DNA from: Burkholderia sp. OK233
GTDB taxonomy: Bacteria; Pseudomonadota; Gammaproteobacteria; Burkholderiales; Burkholderiaceae
DNA: 64,000 nt
Direction: 5' to 3'
Assembly (NCBI RefSeq): GCF_900230185.1
Contig: NZ_OCSR01000001.1
Span: forward strand, 5,332,001 to 5,396,000
The position numbers were made by a program, and so were the translations under genes. Numbering within the stretch: position 1 is the first letter of the stretch; every line of letters starts with the position of its first letter. The notes below the pieces were generated by a model, which worked only from the letters and a program-made list of their open reading frames with translations, was not told the DNA's origin and searched no databases. Shown piece after piece: positions 9,388 to 17,662 of this stretch.

Positions 9388-10578
9388 ATGAAAAAATTTC
9401 TCGCAAGCGTATTCGCCTCACTGCTGTTCATGTCGGCCGCGGCGTTCGCTGTGCCGACGGTCCAGCAGATCGAATCCGCCATGTCGCAAGGCAACTGGCA
9501 ACAGGCCGATGCCGGTTTGAGCGAAGTCCTGCAGGCGCATCCGAACAACGCCCGCGCGCACTACCTGTACAGCCAGGTGCTCGACCGCGAAGGCCGTTCT
9601 GCCGACGCGCTCGCCCAGGTGCAACAGGCCAAGACGCTCGACCCGCAAATCCGCTTCACCGACCCGACCCGTTTCGCGCAAACCGAAGCGCGTATCCGCA
9701 AGAACGCGGAACGTGCCGGCGCCGCCGGCGGCAACACCACTAGCCGCGCGGCCAATCCGTTCGTTCAGCAGAATTCGCCGGCAGTGCAGCAACAATCGGC
9801 GATGGTGTCGCAAGCGCCGCAACGGCACGGCCCCGGCATCGGCATGTGGGTCGGCATCATTCTCCTGGTCGGCGTGATCGCACTGGTGTTGCGCTGGACC
9901 TTGCGCCGCGCCCGCTCGCAAGACGATTCACGCGCCGACGACGATCGTCGCGTGCAGCTCAAGCGCGCAACGGAAATGCTCAACGCCGTGCGCTCGTTGA
10001 AGCTCGACGTGAAGCTCTCCACCGTGCAAGGTCATGAGGCGCTGGAGAAGGAAGTCGAATCGACCGAAGACCAGTTGCGCGGTCTCGTCGAAACGCTGTC
10101 GAACAGCAAGAATCCGGTGCCGCCGTATCAGCTCGACGAACTGGAACAGCGCATCGGCAGCCTGCGCGCCCGCGCCGAAGGGCGGCCCGATCCGTATGCC
10201 GCGCCGGCCGCCGGCACGCAGCAGTCGCCGTATGCTCAGGAAGCCGAGCGTTTCGGCAACCCGCCGCAGCCGTATCCGCAACAAGGACCGTATCAGCAGC
10301 AGCCGCAGGTCATCGTGCAACAAGGTGGTGGCGGTTTCGGCGGTGGCATGGGCGGTCTGCTAACCGGTGTGTTGCTCGGCGAGGCGCTGAATTCCGGGCG
10401 TGAACGCGTCGTGGAGCGAGACGTGATTGTCGATGACGAAACGCGTCGCCGCGGCGGTGATGGCGGCAATGGCGGCGGGCTCGACTTCGGCCAGGGCTCG
10501 AACGACTGGAACGACAACAGCGGCGGCGGCGTCGACATGGGCAGCAACGACGATTCCGGCGGCTGGAGCGATACCTGA
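9388..10578 (+). CDS. TPR-containing membrane protein with Gly/Asp-rich tail
   Basis: A 396-residue protein with a cleavable signal peptide (about residues 1-21, ending AFA), TPR-like helical repeats at roughly 25-105 (NWQQADAGLSEVLQAHPNNARAH-type), a Gln-rich linker, one strong transmembrane segment near 150-170 (GMWVGIILLVGVIALVL) and a cytoplasmic half with a helical region, a Pro/Gln/Tyr-rich stretch, GGGGFGGGMGGLLTGVLLG and a final Gly/Asp/Asn-rich tail. The GGLLTGVLLGEAL motif is common in small membrane proteins of unknown function. Its position directly after pspA suggests a partner in the same stress response. A rho-independent terminator follows. Confidence 0.75.
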   Translation: MKKFLASVFASLLFMSAAAFAVPTVQQIESAMSQGNWQQADAGLSEVLQAHPNNARAHYLYSQVLDREGRSADALAQVQQAKTLDPQIRFTDPTRFAQTEARIRKNAERAGAAGGNTTSRAANPFVQQNSPAVQQQSAMVSQAPQRHGPGIGMWVGIILLVGVIALVLRWTLRRARSQDDSRADDDRRVQLKRATEMLNAVRSLKLDVKLSTVQGHEALEKEVESTEDQLRGLVETLSNSKNPVPPYQLDELEQRIGSLRARAEGRPDPYAAPAAGTQQSPYAQEAERFGNPPQPYPQQGPYQQQPQVIVQQGGGGFGGGMGGLLTGVLLGEALNSGRERVVERDVIVDDETRRRGGDGGNGGGLDFGQGSNDWNDNSGGGVDMGSNDDSGGWSDT

Positions 10579-10636
10579 GAAACACGGCGCTGCGTGAGAT
10601 GCAGTCAGTCAAACGCTAATCGATCAAGCTGCACTG

Positions 10637-10667
10637 AAAACAGGCTCCTGCAAGGAGCCTGTTTTTT
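10637..10667 (+). terminator. Rho-independent terminator after the pspA-TPR pair
   Basis: The stem AAACAGGCTCCT pairs with AGGAGCCTGTTT around a GCA loop, followed by a T-run. It ends the pspA-TPR transcript about 60 bases after the stop codon. The A-run on the other side lets it also serve the convergent tetR gene. Confidence 0.9.
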
Positions 10668-10684
10668 ATGTCGATTCCCTTCAT

Positions 10685-11362
10685 TCATGCGGGCGCCCTG
10701 AGCGGCTCATGCTGCGCCAGCAGCACTGACCCCGCGAACAGCCGGACGATGAAACGCTCCGCATACGCGACCAGCGCGTCCCGGCGCTCGGCATTTCCGT
10801 CGATGTACTCCGCCGACAGATGAAACAGCTGCAGCACGATCTGCGTGCAGACTTCATCGACGGTTGCGCGGGCGAGCGTCGGCATCAGTTCCAGTTGCAC
10901 GACGTCCTCCGCCATTTCCGCCGACACCTCGTGGAGGTTTGCCCGCACCGCTTCGCGCAGCGCAGGCGACGTGCCGTGATACTCGGCCAGCGCGCTCAGA
11001 AATGCCTCGCGATTCTCCAACGCAAACGCGAAGAACGCCATGCACGCGCGACGCGGCACGCTCTGCGGCTCGTCGTGCGCAGCCAGCCAGCGCTCGCGCC
11101 GCAGCATCGGCCGCAAGCGGCGACTCACCGATTCGACCGCCTCGCGCGCCAGGTCGTCGAGCGTGTCGAAATGGCGGTAGAACGTGTTGGGATTCAATCC
11201 TGCCTCGCGCGCCAATTCACGCAGACCCAGGCTTGCAAAGTTGCGCCCGCCCGCAGTCAGACGCAACGCAGCTTCGATCAGTTTGCGCTTGCCGGGCGGG
11301 AGGTCATGCCCGGCAACAGCGCCATGGTCGGCGGCGAGCGCCGCTTCGGGTAAGGGTTTCAT
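10685..11362 (-). CDS. TetR family transcriptional regulator
   Basis: A 225-residue regulator with an N-terminal TetR helix-turn-helix at about residues 25-70 (LGLRELAREAGLNPNTFYRHFDTLDDL is the recognition region). The C-terminal ligand domain has the layout of the FabR-like subgroup of TetR proteins. It is divergent from the Baeyer-Villiger type monooxygenase gene, and the 146-bp spacer holds inverted TGTCTAC/GTAGACA motifs, so it probably represses both itself and the monooxygenase-hydrolase pair. The ligand is unknown; a fatty or lipophilic compound is plausible from the subgroup and target enzymes. Confidence 0.88.
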   Translation of the reverse strand: MKPLPEAALAADHGAVAGHDLPPGKRKLIEAALRLTAGGRNFASLGLRELAREAGLNPNTFYRHFDTLDDLAREAVESVSRRLRPMLRRERWLAAHDEPQSVPRRACMAFFAFALENREAFLSALAEYHGTSPALREAVRANLHEVSAEMAEDVVQLELMPTLARATVDEVCTQIVLQLFHLSAEYIDGNAERRDALVAYAERFIVRLFAGSVLLAQHEPLRAPA

Positions 11363-11426
11363 GAGCTTTCAGTCGGAGCGCGGCTCGCACGTTTAATAGT
11401 CGTACTCTAAACGATCTTGACGCGAA

Positions 11427-11477
11427 GTGTACAGTTGTCTACCCTGCGCGTTATACGGCTGTAGACATATGTAGACA
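11427..11477. promoter_or_regulatory. Candidate operators for the TetR regulator
   Basis: Within the divergent spacer lie TGTCTAC at 11436-11442 and its inverse GTAGACA at 11461-11467, then a second GTAGACA at 11471-11477 exactly 10 bp further on, plus a palindromic TGTACA at 11428-11433. This clustering of one 7-mer in a short regulatory spacer is typical of TetR operator regions. Binding is inferred. Confidence 0.55.
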
Positions 11478-11508
11478 CCCGAATTTTGCCCACCTCCGGA
11501 GACCCGCC

Positions 11509-12999
11509 GTGACACCTGCTTCAACTGCCCAACCTGCCGCGCCGCGCATCGCTATTGTCGGTAGCGGGTTTGCGGGCATCGGCATGGCGATCCGCCTTCA
11601 GCAGATGGGCATCACGTCGTTCACGATTTATGAGGCGGCCGGCGATATTGGCGGCACGTGGCGCGACAACACCTATCCCGGCGCGGCCTGCGATGTGCCG
11701 TCTCATCTGTATTCGTTTTCGTTCGAACCGAATCCGGTGTGGTCGCGTGCGTTCGGCAGCCAGGCGGAGATTTTCGCTTACCTCAAGCATTGCGCGCGCA
11801 AATACGGCGTCGATCGTTACGTGCGTTGCAATGCACGCGTGGCCTCGGCGCGTTTCGACGAAGCGCGGCAGACATGGCAGGTCGAGATCGATTCGAACGG
11901 CACGCGCGAAAGCATCGAGGCCGATGTCGTGATCGCCGCGAGCGGTCCGCTATCGCGGCCGGCCATGCCGCAGATCGCCGGGCTCGCGCGCTTCGAAGGC
12001 AAGCTGTTTCATTCCGCGCGCTGGGACCACGACTATCCGCTCGAAGGCAAGCGCGTAGCGGTAATCGGCACCGGCGCCAGCGCGATCCAGTTCGTGCCGC
12101 AGATCCAGCCACGTGTCGCACAACTCGAACTGTTCCAGCGCACCGCACCGTGGATCATGCCCAAGCCCAACAAGCCGGTCGGCCCGCGCACGCATTGGCT
12201 GTTCCGCCATCTGCCGTTCACGCAGCGCCTCGTGCGCAATGCGATCTACTGGCAGCTCGAATCGCGTGCGATTGCGTTCGTTGTCAATCCGAAACTGATG
12301 AAATTGCCGATGAAGTTCGGCTTGAGCTACCTCGAACGGCGCGTCAAGGACCCGGCGCTGCGCGCCAAGCTAACGCCGAACTACCGGCTCGGCTGCAAGC
12401 GCGTGCTGCTGTCGAGCGATTACTATCCGGCGCTCAGTCAGCCCAACGTCGACGTCGTGACGACCGGTATCCGCGAAATCGTCGCCAACGGCATTGTCAC
12501 TGACGACGGCGCCCATCATCAGGCCGACGCGATCATCTGCGGCACGGGCTTCCAGGTCAACGACGTGGGCGCACCGTTCGACGTGACCGGTCTCGATGGC
12601 GCCGACCTCGGCGCGATGTGGCTACGCGATGGACCGGAGGCCTACCTCGGCACCAGCATCGCCAATTTCCCGAACTTCTTCATGATTGTCGGCCCGAACA
12701 CCGGGCTCGGCCATAACTCGATGATCTACATGATCGAGTCGCAAGTGCAGTACATCGCCGATTGTCTGCGCGTATTGCGCCGACGCAAGGCACGCACGAT
12801 GAACCTGCGGCCCGATGTTCAGCGCGACTTCAATGCGCGCCTGCAGAAAGAGATGCAGCACTCCGTGTGGGTCAGCGGCTGCCATAGCTGGTATCAGACG
12901 AAGAGCGGCAAGGTCACAGCGTTGTGGCCGGGCTTCACATTCAGCTTTCGCAAACGCACGCGGCGCGTGCGGCCACAGGATTATCGCTTCGCGCCTTGA
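11509..12999 (+). CDS. Flavin-dependent monooxygenase, Baeyer-Villiger type
   Basis: A 496-residue FAD/NADPH monooxygenase. The FAD-binding Rossmann motif GSGFAG lies at residues 18-23, GGTWRDNTYPGAACDVPSHLYS is partly visible near 50-70, and the Baeyer-Villiger signature FxGxxxHxxxW/D is present as FEGKLFHSARWD near residue 161. The second, NADPH-binding motif (GTGASAIQ) follows near 185. These together mark a type I Baeyer-Villiger monooxygenase-like enzyme, which inserts oxygen next to a ketone to give an ester or lactone. The GTG start at 11509 has CTCCGGAGA upstream. The next gene encodes an alpha/beta hydrolase that could cleave the product. The real substrate is unknown. Confidence 0.9.
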   Translation: MTPASTAQPAAPRIAIVGSGFAGIGMAIRLQQMGITSFTIYEAAGDIGGTWRDNTYPGAACDVPSHLYSFSFEPNPVWSRAFGSQAEIFAYLKHCARKYGVDRYVRCNARVASARFDEARQTWQVEIDSNGTRESIEADVVIAASGPLSRPAMPQIAGLARFEGKLFHSARWDHDYPLEGKRVAVIGTGASAIQFVPQIQPRVAQLELFQRTAPWIMPKPNKPVGPRTHWLFRHLPFTQRLVRNAIYWQLESRAIAFVVNPKLMKLPMKFGLSYLERRVKDPALRAKLTPNYRLGCKRVLLSSDYYPALSQPNVDVVTTGIREIVANGIVTDDGAHHQADAIICGTGFQVNDVGAPFDVTGLDGADLGAMWLRDGPEAYLGTSIANFPNFFMIVGPNTGLGHNSMIYMIESQVQYIADCLRVLRRRKARTMNLRPDVQRDFNARLQKEMQHSVWVSGCHSWYQTKSGKVTALWPGFTFSFRKRTRRVRPQDYRFAP

Positions 13000-13095
13000 T
13001 GTGCCTTGCAGCGGCATGCGGCGGCTGAGGGGCTGCTCGCGATGTGGAGGCGGAGACGGAGGCGTTCCAATTCAAACTAAAGGGAGACAACAACC

Positions 13096-14082
13096 ATGGC
13101 AAGCATCGACTCCGCAACGCCCGCATCCACAGCGCCACTGCGCCCCCGTTCGCTCGCCGCGCGCCTCGGCATCACCAGCGTGCCGCGCACCGAATTGCAG
13201 CGCCGCTACACGCAAAGCGGCTCGAAATTCGTCAAGATCATGGGTGCCGACGTGCACTACGTCGACGAAGGCAGCGGCGACACGATCGTGATGATTCACG
13301 GTTTCGCGTCCTCATTGCATACGTGGAATCGCGTCGCCGATGAACTCAGGCACGAGCATCGCGTGATCCGTCTCGATCTGCCGCCGTTCGGCGTGACCGG
13401 ACCGCTGCGCTCGAACTCCGGCGAAATCGAAACCATGAACCTGCCAACTTACCGGCGATTTATCGACACGTTCATGCAGGCACTCGGCATCTCGCGTGCG
13501 ACGCTGATCGGCAACTCGCTCGGTGGCCTGATTTCGTGGGATTACGCAGTACGCCATCGCGAGGCCGTCGAAAAGCTGGTATTGATCGACTCGGCCGGTT
13601 TTCCGATGAAGCTGCCGATCTACATCGGCCTCTTCAATAGCGCGCTGGTGCGGGTCAGTTCGCCGTGGTGGTTGCCGGAAATCATTATCAAGAGCGCGGT
13701 GCGCAACGTGTATGGCGATCCGCACAAGATCGATGCGGTGACACTGCGGCGTTACGTCGAATTCTTCCACGGCGAAGGCACACGCACGGCGATCGGCAAG
13801 ATGGTGCCGACGCTCGACTTCAAGGACGTCGATACCGACGTGCTGAAGACGCTGGAGGTGCCGTCGCTGGTGCTGTGGGGGGCGAAGGACCGCTGGATTC
13901 CGCCTGCGCACTCGGCCGAATTTGCGAGCCGCATTCCAGGCGCGAAATCGGTGATGTACCCGGGACTCGGCCACATTCCGATGGAAGAAGCCCCTGAGCG
14001 CGTAATGACCGATCTGCGCGCGTTTCTCGGCACGAACGCCGCCGCTCCAGCAGCTGAAGGCATGCGCCGCGCCCCGGTCTGA
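13096..14082 (+). CDS. Alpha/beta hydrolase
   Basis: A 328-residue alpha/beta-hydrolase-fold enzyme. The oxyanion-hole motif HGFASS follows the second strand, the nucleophile elbow is GNSLGG (Ser about 141), the catalytic acid is in GAKDRWIP (about 264) and the histidine is in GLGHIP (about 293). The N-terminal 40 residues are an extension; AARLGITSVPRTELQRRY resembles a short membrane-associating or linker helix. The start has AAAGGGAGA upstream. It lies 96 bases after the monooxygenase gene on the same strand; together they form a plausible ketone-oxidation and ester-hydrolysis pair controlled by the divergent TetR regulator. Confidence 0.88.
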   Translation: MASIDSATPASTAPLRPRSLAARLGITSVPRTELQRRYTQSGSKFVKIMGADVHYVDEGSGDTIVMIHGFASSLHTWNRVADELRHEHRVIRLDLPPFGVTGPLRSNSGEIETMNLPTYRRFIDTFMQALGISRATLIGNSLGGLISWDYAVRHREAVEKLVLIDSAGFPMKLPIYIGLFNSALVRVSSPWWLPEIIIKSAVRNVYGDPHKIDAVTLRRYVEFFHGEGTRTAIGKMVPTLDFKDVDTDVLKTLEVPSLVLWGAKDRWIPPAHSAEFASRIPGAKSVMYPGLGHIPMEEAPERVMTDLRAFLGTNAAAPAAEGMRRAPV

Positions 14083-14092
14083 CCTTTCCGGG

Positions 14093-14128
14093 CCAGACGA
14101 TGCGACGGTCGTACGTCGCATCGTCTGG
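14093..14128 (+). terminator. Perfect 14-bp hairpin after the hydrolase gene
   Basis: CCAGACGATGCGAC at 14093-14106 pairs perfectly with 14115-14128 around an 8-base loop, 10 bases after the hydrolase stop codon. No T-run follows, so it may be a transcript-stabilising 3' stem or a weak terminator. Confidence 0.6.
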
Positions 14129-14209
14129 CGGTCCCGCCAGATCACCAATTCGCACTTAGGCACGCATGGCCACGCTGTTGACGCACCGCCGACACACGAC
14201 GTTGCGCGC

Positions 14210-14326
14210 TCAACCACCGCCGAGTAACCGCAACAGTCCCCAGAGAAACTTGCAAACCATCACGATCAGCTCCCACAGGTGGTAGAGCTGCTGCCAGCCT
14301 GAGACGCGTGCGAAGGAGTCGATCAT
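14210..14326 (-). CDS. Possible small membrane protein (38 residues)
   Basis: The frame from the ATG at 14326 encodes a 38-residue peptide whose middle, LWELIVMVCKFLWGLLRLL, is strongly hydrophobic with Trp residues near the edges, as in single-pass small membrane proteins; it ends in GGG. There is no obvious Shine-Dalgarno sequence, and the open frame continues upstream to 14425. It is the only element on this strand between two plus-strand genes. Existence rests on composition only. Confidence 0.3.
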   Translation of the reverse strand: MIDSFARVSGWQQLYHLWELIVMVCKFLWGLLRLLGGG

Positions 14327-14590
14327 GGTCCGCTGGTGAGTGGGAGGGCTGCGAGAAATGGCAGGCGCAGCCACTTGCGGGGCCAAGCCTCTCCCGGGCC
14401 TGGTCGGCGCACACGTGCCGCGCACCGGGCCGTGTCAGTGCCGTGCCGGAACCCACATCATAACGACCGCGGGATACCCCGTATCAAGTTGTTTGCAAGT
14501 TTGCCGTCAATACCTCGGGAAGACGCGGCATCCGTGCTGGATGAGCGCGCGAATTGACTCTGCAAACCGCGCCATCAAGGAGACACGGCC

Positions 14591-15994
14591 ATGACGCGCT
14601 TCAGCTTCCGCCGGGCTGCCCGCTCGCAGACCGTGGTCGGCGATATTGCCGCGCACGCCGGCAAACTGGGCATCGAAATCTGCGACGTATCGGGCCACGT
14701 CGAAGAAGTGGCTGCGCGGGTGCAGCGCCAGGCACAGGTATGCCGCGCGCTACGCGAATCTGCTGCCGTCACGCTGGCGGGCAACCACCGCATCGCCGTC
14801 GCTGCGCGCGAAATGCGCAGCGTGTCGGCTGAAGCGGCAACCGGCGTGCAGGCGTCGCAACAGACGCTCGAGGCGTCGCTCGCCGATATCCACGGGCTGG
14901 TGGAAGGCGTGACGGTGATCGAGAGCCAGATTGGCGCGCTGCGCAGTGCGTTGGCCCATGTCAGCCGCGTCTCCGAGGAGATTTCGCTGATCGCCCGCCA
15001 GACGCATTTGCTGGCGCTAAATGCCGCGATTGAAGCCGCGCGCGCCGGTGACTCCGGCAAGAGTTTCGCGGTGGTGGCCGCCGAGGTGAAGAACCTGTCG
15101 GCGAAGACCGCGCAGGCGACCGGCCAGATCGAGACGACGCTCGCGCAACTCACTCAGCAGACCGAGCAGTTGATCAGCGAGGGCTCGGTGAACACGGCGC
15201 GCGCCCATCGGGTACGCGAAGGCACCCGCAGGATCGGCGACGTCGTGCATGCGACGGGCGATGCGATTACGCAGCTCAACGACGAGGCTGGACAGATCGC
15301 CGCGTTGACCGGCGAGATTGAAACGCAATGCAACGGGCTCGAGGCGCAGGTGCTGGAGATGGCGAGTGGCGTCGAAGATTCGAGTGAGAACTTCGTCCAG
15401 GCGAAGGATCGGTTGGGGAATCTGCTCAGCGTATCCGAGACGTTGATCGAGCTAACCGCGGCCACGGGGGTAGAGACGACGGATACGCGGTTCATCGAAG
15501 CCGTGCAGCGGGCCGCGGCCGAGGTGAGCAAGGTATTCGAAGCGGCTGTCGCCCGGGGCGACGTATCGATTGAGGATCTGTTCGATCAGCGCTACGTGCC
15601 CGTTGCGGGGAGCAATCCGGCTCAGTTCGTTACGCGATTTACTGCTTTTACCGATCGGGTTTTGCCTGCTATTCAGGAGCCGTTACTCGGGCTTGATCCA
15701 CGCGTGGCGTTTTGTGCTGCTGTCGATGTGCGTGGGTATCTGCCTACGCATAATCTGAAGTTTTCCTTGCCGCAGCGCGAGGACGTGGTCTGGAATATGG
15801 CGAATTGCCGGAATCGGCGGATGTTCGATGATCGTACTGGGATTGCGGCTGCTTCGCATGTTAAGAAATTTTTGCTGCAGACGTATCGGCGTGATATGGG
15901 CGGTGGGCAGTTTGTTTTGATGAAGGATGCGTCGGCGCCTGTGTTTGTGGCCGGGCGGCATTGGGGTGGGGTTCGGGTTGGGTATAAGGTTTGA
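14591..15994 (+). CDS. Cytosolic methyl-accepting chemotaxis protein with C-terminal sensor domain
   Basis: A 467-residue chemoreceptor without any transmembrane segment. Residues about 30-280 form the helical signalling domain; the highly conserved hairpin tip is present (SLIARQTHLLALNAAIEAARAG, about 137-158, then FAVVAAEVKNLSAKTAQAT). The C-terminal part (about 310-467) is a globular domain with DVRGYLPTHN, a CRNRRMFDD motif and LLQTYRRDMGGG, a pattern found at the end of many soluble beta- and gammaproteobacterial receptors and related to Cache-like sensor folds. So the input domain lies after, not before, the signalling hairpin. AAGGAG precedes the start. No other chemotaxis gene is nearby. 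Confidence 0.85.
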   Translation: MTRFSFRRAARSQTVVGDIAAHAGKLGIEICDVSGHVEEVAARVQRQAQVCRALRESAAVTLAGNHRIAVAAREMRSVSAEAATGVQASQQTLEASLADIHGLVEGVTVIESQIGALRSALAHVSRVSEEISLIARQTHLLALNAAIEAARAGDSGKSFAVVAAEVKNLSAKTAQATGQIETTLAQLTQQTEQLISEGSVNTARAHRVREGTRRIGDVVHATGDAITQLNDEAGQIAALTGEIETQCNGLEAQVLEMASGVEDSSENFVQAKDRLGNLLSVSETLIELTAATGVETTDTRFIEAVQRAAAEVSKVFEAAVARGDVSIEDLFDQRYVPVAGSNPAQFVTRFTAFTDRVLPAIQEPLLGLDPRVAFCAAVDVRGYLPTHNLKFSLPQREDVVWNMANCRNRRMFDDRTGIAAASHVKKFLLQTYRRDMGGGQFVLMKDASAPVFVAGRHWGGVRVGYKV

Positions 15995-16021
15995 TCATGT
16001 TTTTTGCCTGCTCGGCGGTTG

Positions 16022-16249
16022 TTTGTCAGTGTTCTTATGGCGTTGGCCTTTCCTTGATTTGTTAGTGGTCTATTAGCGTTGCCCCTGTGCGGGGCGGCAC
16101 CTACTTTTCTTTGCATGCCGCAAAGAAAAGTAGGCAAAAGAAAGCGGCTCAAACCGCTCATGCTAAGCGGGCACCGTGGTCTGCTGCGGGTAGTGGTGCA
16201 TCTGGAATCCGTGTTCTCGCACATTCCGCGCTAGTGACAAAGGAGTCAT
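16022..16249 (-). repeat. Dispersed intergenic hairpin repeat, copy 2 (inverted)
   Basis: Reverse-complement copy of the repeat at 3039-3299. The 15-bp stem is intact (16100-16114 with 16120-16134) although its loop has changed to ATGCC, and the flanking GCCCC/GGGGC hairpin is also kept. Confidence 0.85.
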
Positions 16250-16405
16250 CAGCTCCCACTCCGCACTGCGTGCGTCGCGGACGGGTCTGCATGGGAAACC
16301 AGGGGCTTCGGTTGGCGTAGCGGGGGCCGTCGGCTTCGCCTCGGCGACGCGCTCCTGCATTCACCAGGGAACCCCCACTTCAAATGATTTGTCGGTGCCC
16401 CGCAA

Positions 16406-16483
16406 TCACGGTCACGGTCACGGTCACGGTCACGGTCACGGTCACGGTCACGGCTGCGGCTGCGGCTGCGGCTGCGGCTGCGG
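16406..16483. repeat. Adjacent hexanucleotide arrays (TCACGG)8 and (CTGCGG)5
   Basis: Eight perfect TCACGG units at 16406-16453 run directly into five perfect CTGCGG units at 16454-16483. The two units differ at two positions (TCACGG and CTGCGG), so one array probably arose from the other. The array lies in the non-coding segment between two inverted repeat copies. Confidence 0.9.
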
Positions 16484-16561
16484 CGCTGACGGTGCAAGGA
16501 CGGGCCACGGCCCGGTGGCGAGGGGTGAGCGTCAAAACTTGGCGATCGGTTTTATGAACTG

Positions 16562-16820
16562 CTCTTCGGCGCGCGCAGCGCCGCCGGAAGTATGACTCCC
16601 TTGTCACTGGCGCATGCAGGGGCACGAACCCAGATTCCAGATGCACCACTACCCGTTGCAAGCTGCGGGACCCGCTTAGCATGAGCGGTTTGAGCTGCTT
16701 TCTTTTGCCTACTTTTCTTTGCAGCCGGCAAAGAAAAGTAGGTGCCGCCCCGCACAGGGGCAACGCTAATAGACCACTAACAAAACAAGGAAAGGCCAAC
16801 GCCATAAGAACACTGACAAA
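16562..16820 (+). repeat. Dispersed intergenic hairpin repeat, copy 3
   Basis: Close copy of 3039-3299 in the same orientation. The perfect 15-bp stem is at 16708-16722 and 16728-16742 with loop AGCCG. It directly precedes the potI stop codon on the other strand. Confidence 0.85.
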
Positions 16821-16843
16821 CAAGCGCCGCGCAAGAAAAACCC

Positions 16844-17662
16844 CTACACCGCCATCACAGCCCTCTTCCTCTCAGCCCGCTGCATAAAATAGTTAGCCAA
16901 AACAACCCCAACAGTAACAACAGCAATAAACAACGTAGCCAACGCATTCATCTCTGGATTCAACCCAAGCCGAACACGAGAGAAAACAACCAGCGGCAGC
17001 GTCGTCGACCCAGGCCCTGACAAGAACGCCGACAAAACCAGATCGTCGATAGACAAGGTAAACGACAACAACCACCCAGAAATAAGCGCCTGCGAAATCA
17101 ACGGCAACGTAATGAAGAAAAACACCTTCAGAGGCGTCGCCCCAAGATCAAGCGCGGCTTCCTCAAGCGAAGGATTCAACTCCTTCACGCGCGACTGCAC
17201 GATGATGGCCACATAAGAAATACACAACATCACGTGCCCGATCCAGATCGTGAAAACGCCACGCCCGGCGGGCCATCCCAACCACTTGGCCATTTCGATG
17301 AACAACAGCAGCAGCGAGATCCCCTGAATCACCTCGGGAATCACCAGCGGCGCATTGATCATCCCCGTGTAAAGGGTAAAACCACGAAACCGCCCCATCC
17401 GGGCCAAAACAAACCCGGCCCACGTGCCGATAATCACCGAAGCAAACGCCGTCAGCAGCGCCACGCGCAACGACAACCACGCAGCCGCGATCAACTCGTC
17501 GTCCTGCAACAACGCCGCGTACCAGCGCGTAGAAAACCGCGTCCACACCGTGACCAGTTGCGATTCGTTGAACGAATACACAATCAGACTCACGATCGGA
17601 ATGTAGAGAAACAGAAACCCGATCCCCAAGGCAATGATCTGCAAAATCCGGTTCGGCTTCAT
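16844..17662 (-). CDS. potI: Polyamine-type ABC transporter permease (PotI-like)
   Basis: A 272-residue inner-membrane permease with six hydrophobic segments and the EAA signature (EEAALDLGATPLKVFFFITLPL) that docks to the ATPase. It belongs to the PotC/PotI family of spermidine/putrescine importers. The start at 17662 overlaps the stop of the preceding permease gene in an ATGA arrangement; an in-frame ATG at 17767 lies inside that gene and is rejected. It is the last gene of a potFGHI-ordered operon. Confidence 0.88.
   Translation of the reverse strand: MKPNRILQIIALGIGFLFLYIPIVSLIVYSFNESQLVTVWTRFSTRWYAALLQDDELIAAAWLSLRVALLTAFASVIIGTWAGFVLARMGRFRGFTLYTGMINAPLVIPEVIQGISLLLLFIEMAKWLGWPAGRGVFTIWIGHVMLCISYVAIIVQSRVKELNPSLEEAALDLGATPLKVFFFITLPLISQALISGWLLSFTLSIDDLVLSAFLSGPGSTTLPLVVFSRVRLGLNPEMNALATLFIAVVTVGVVLANYFMQRAERKRAVMAV

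Larger units (their letters stand above)
14083..14590. other. Intergenic stretch between hydrolase and chemoreceptor genes
   Basis: It contains a strong hairpin directly after the hydrolase stop and one possible small membrane-protein gene on the minus strand (both listed). The chemoreceptor ribosome-binding site AAGGAG is near its right end. Nothing else is supported. Confidence 0.5.
15995..16843. other. Gene-free repeat cassette between convergent genes
   Basis: The 849 bp between the chemoreceptor and potI stop codons consist almost wholly of two inverted copies of the dispersed hairpin repeat and, between them, hexanucleotide arrays (each listed). No gene is supported. Confidence 0.8.

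Noticed and set aside
16022..16820. Composite transposon with inverted ends
   Set aside because: The two inverted repeat copies enclose only simple repeats and no transposase, and another copy occurs alone at 3 kb.
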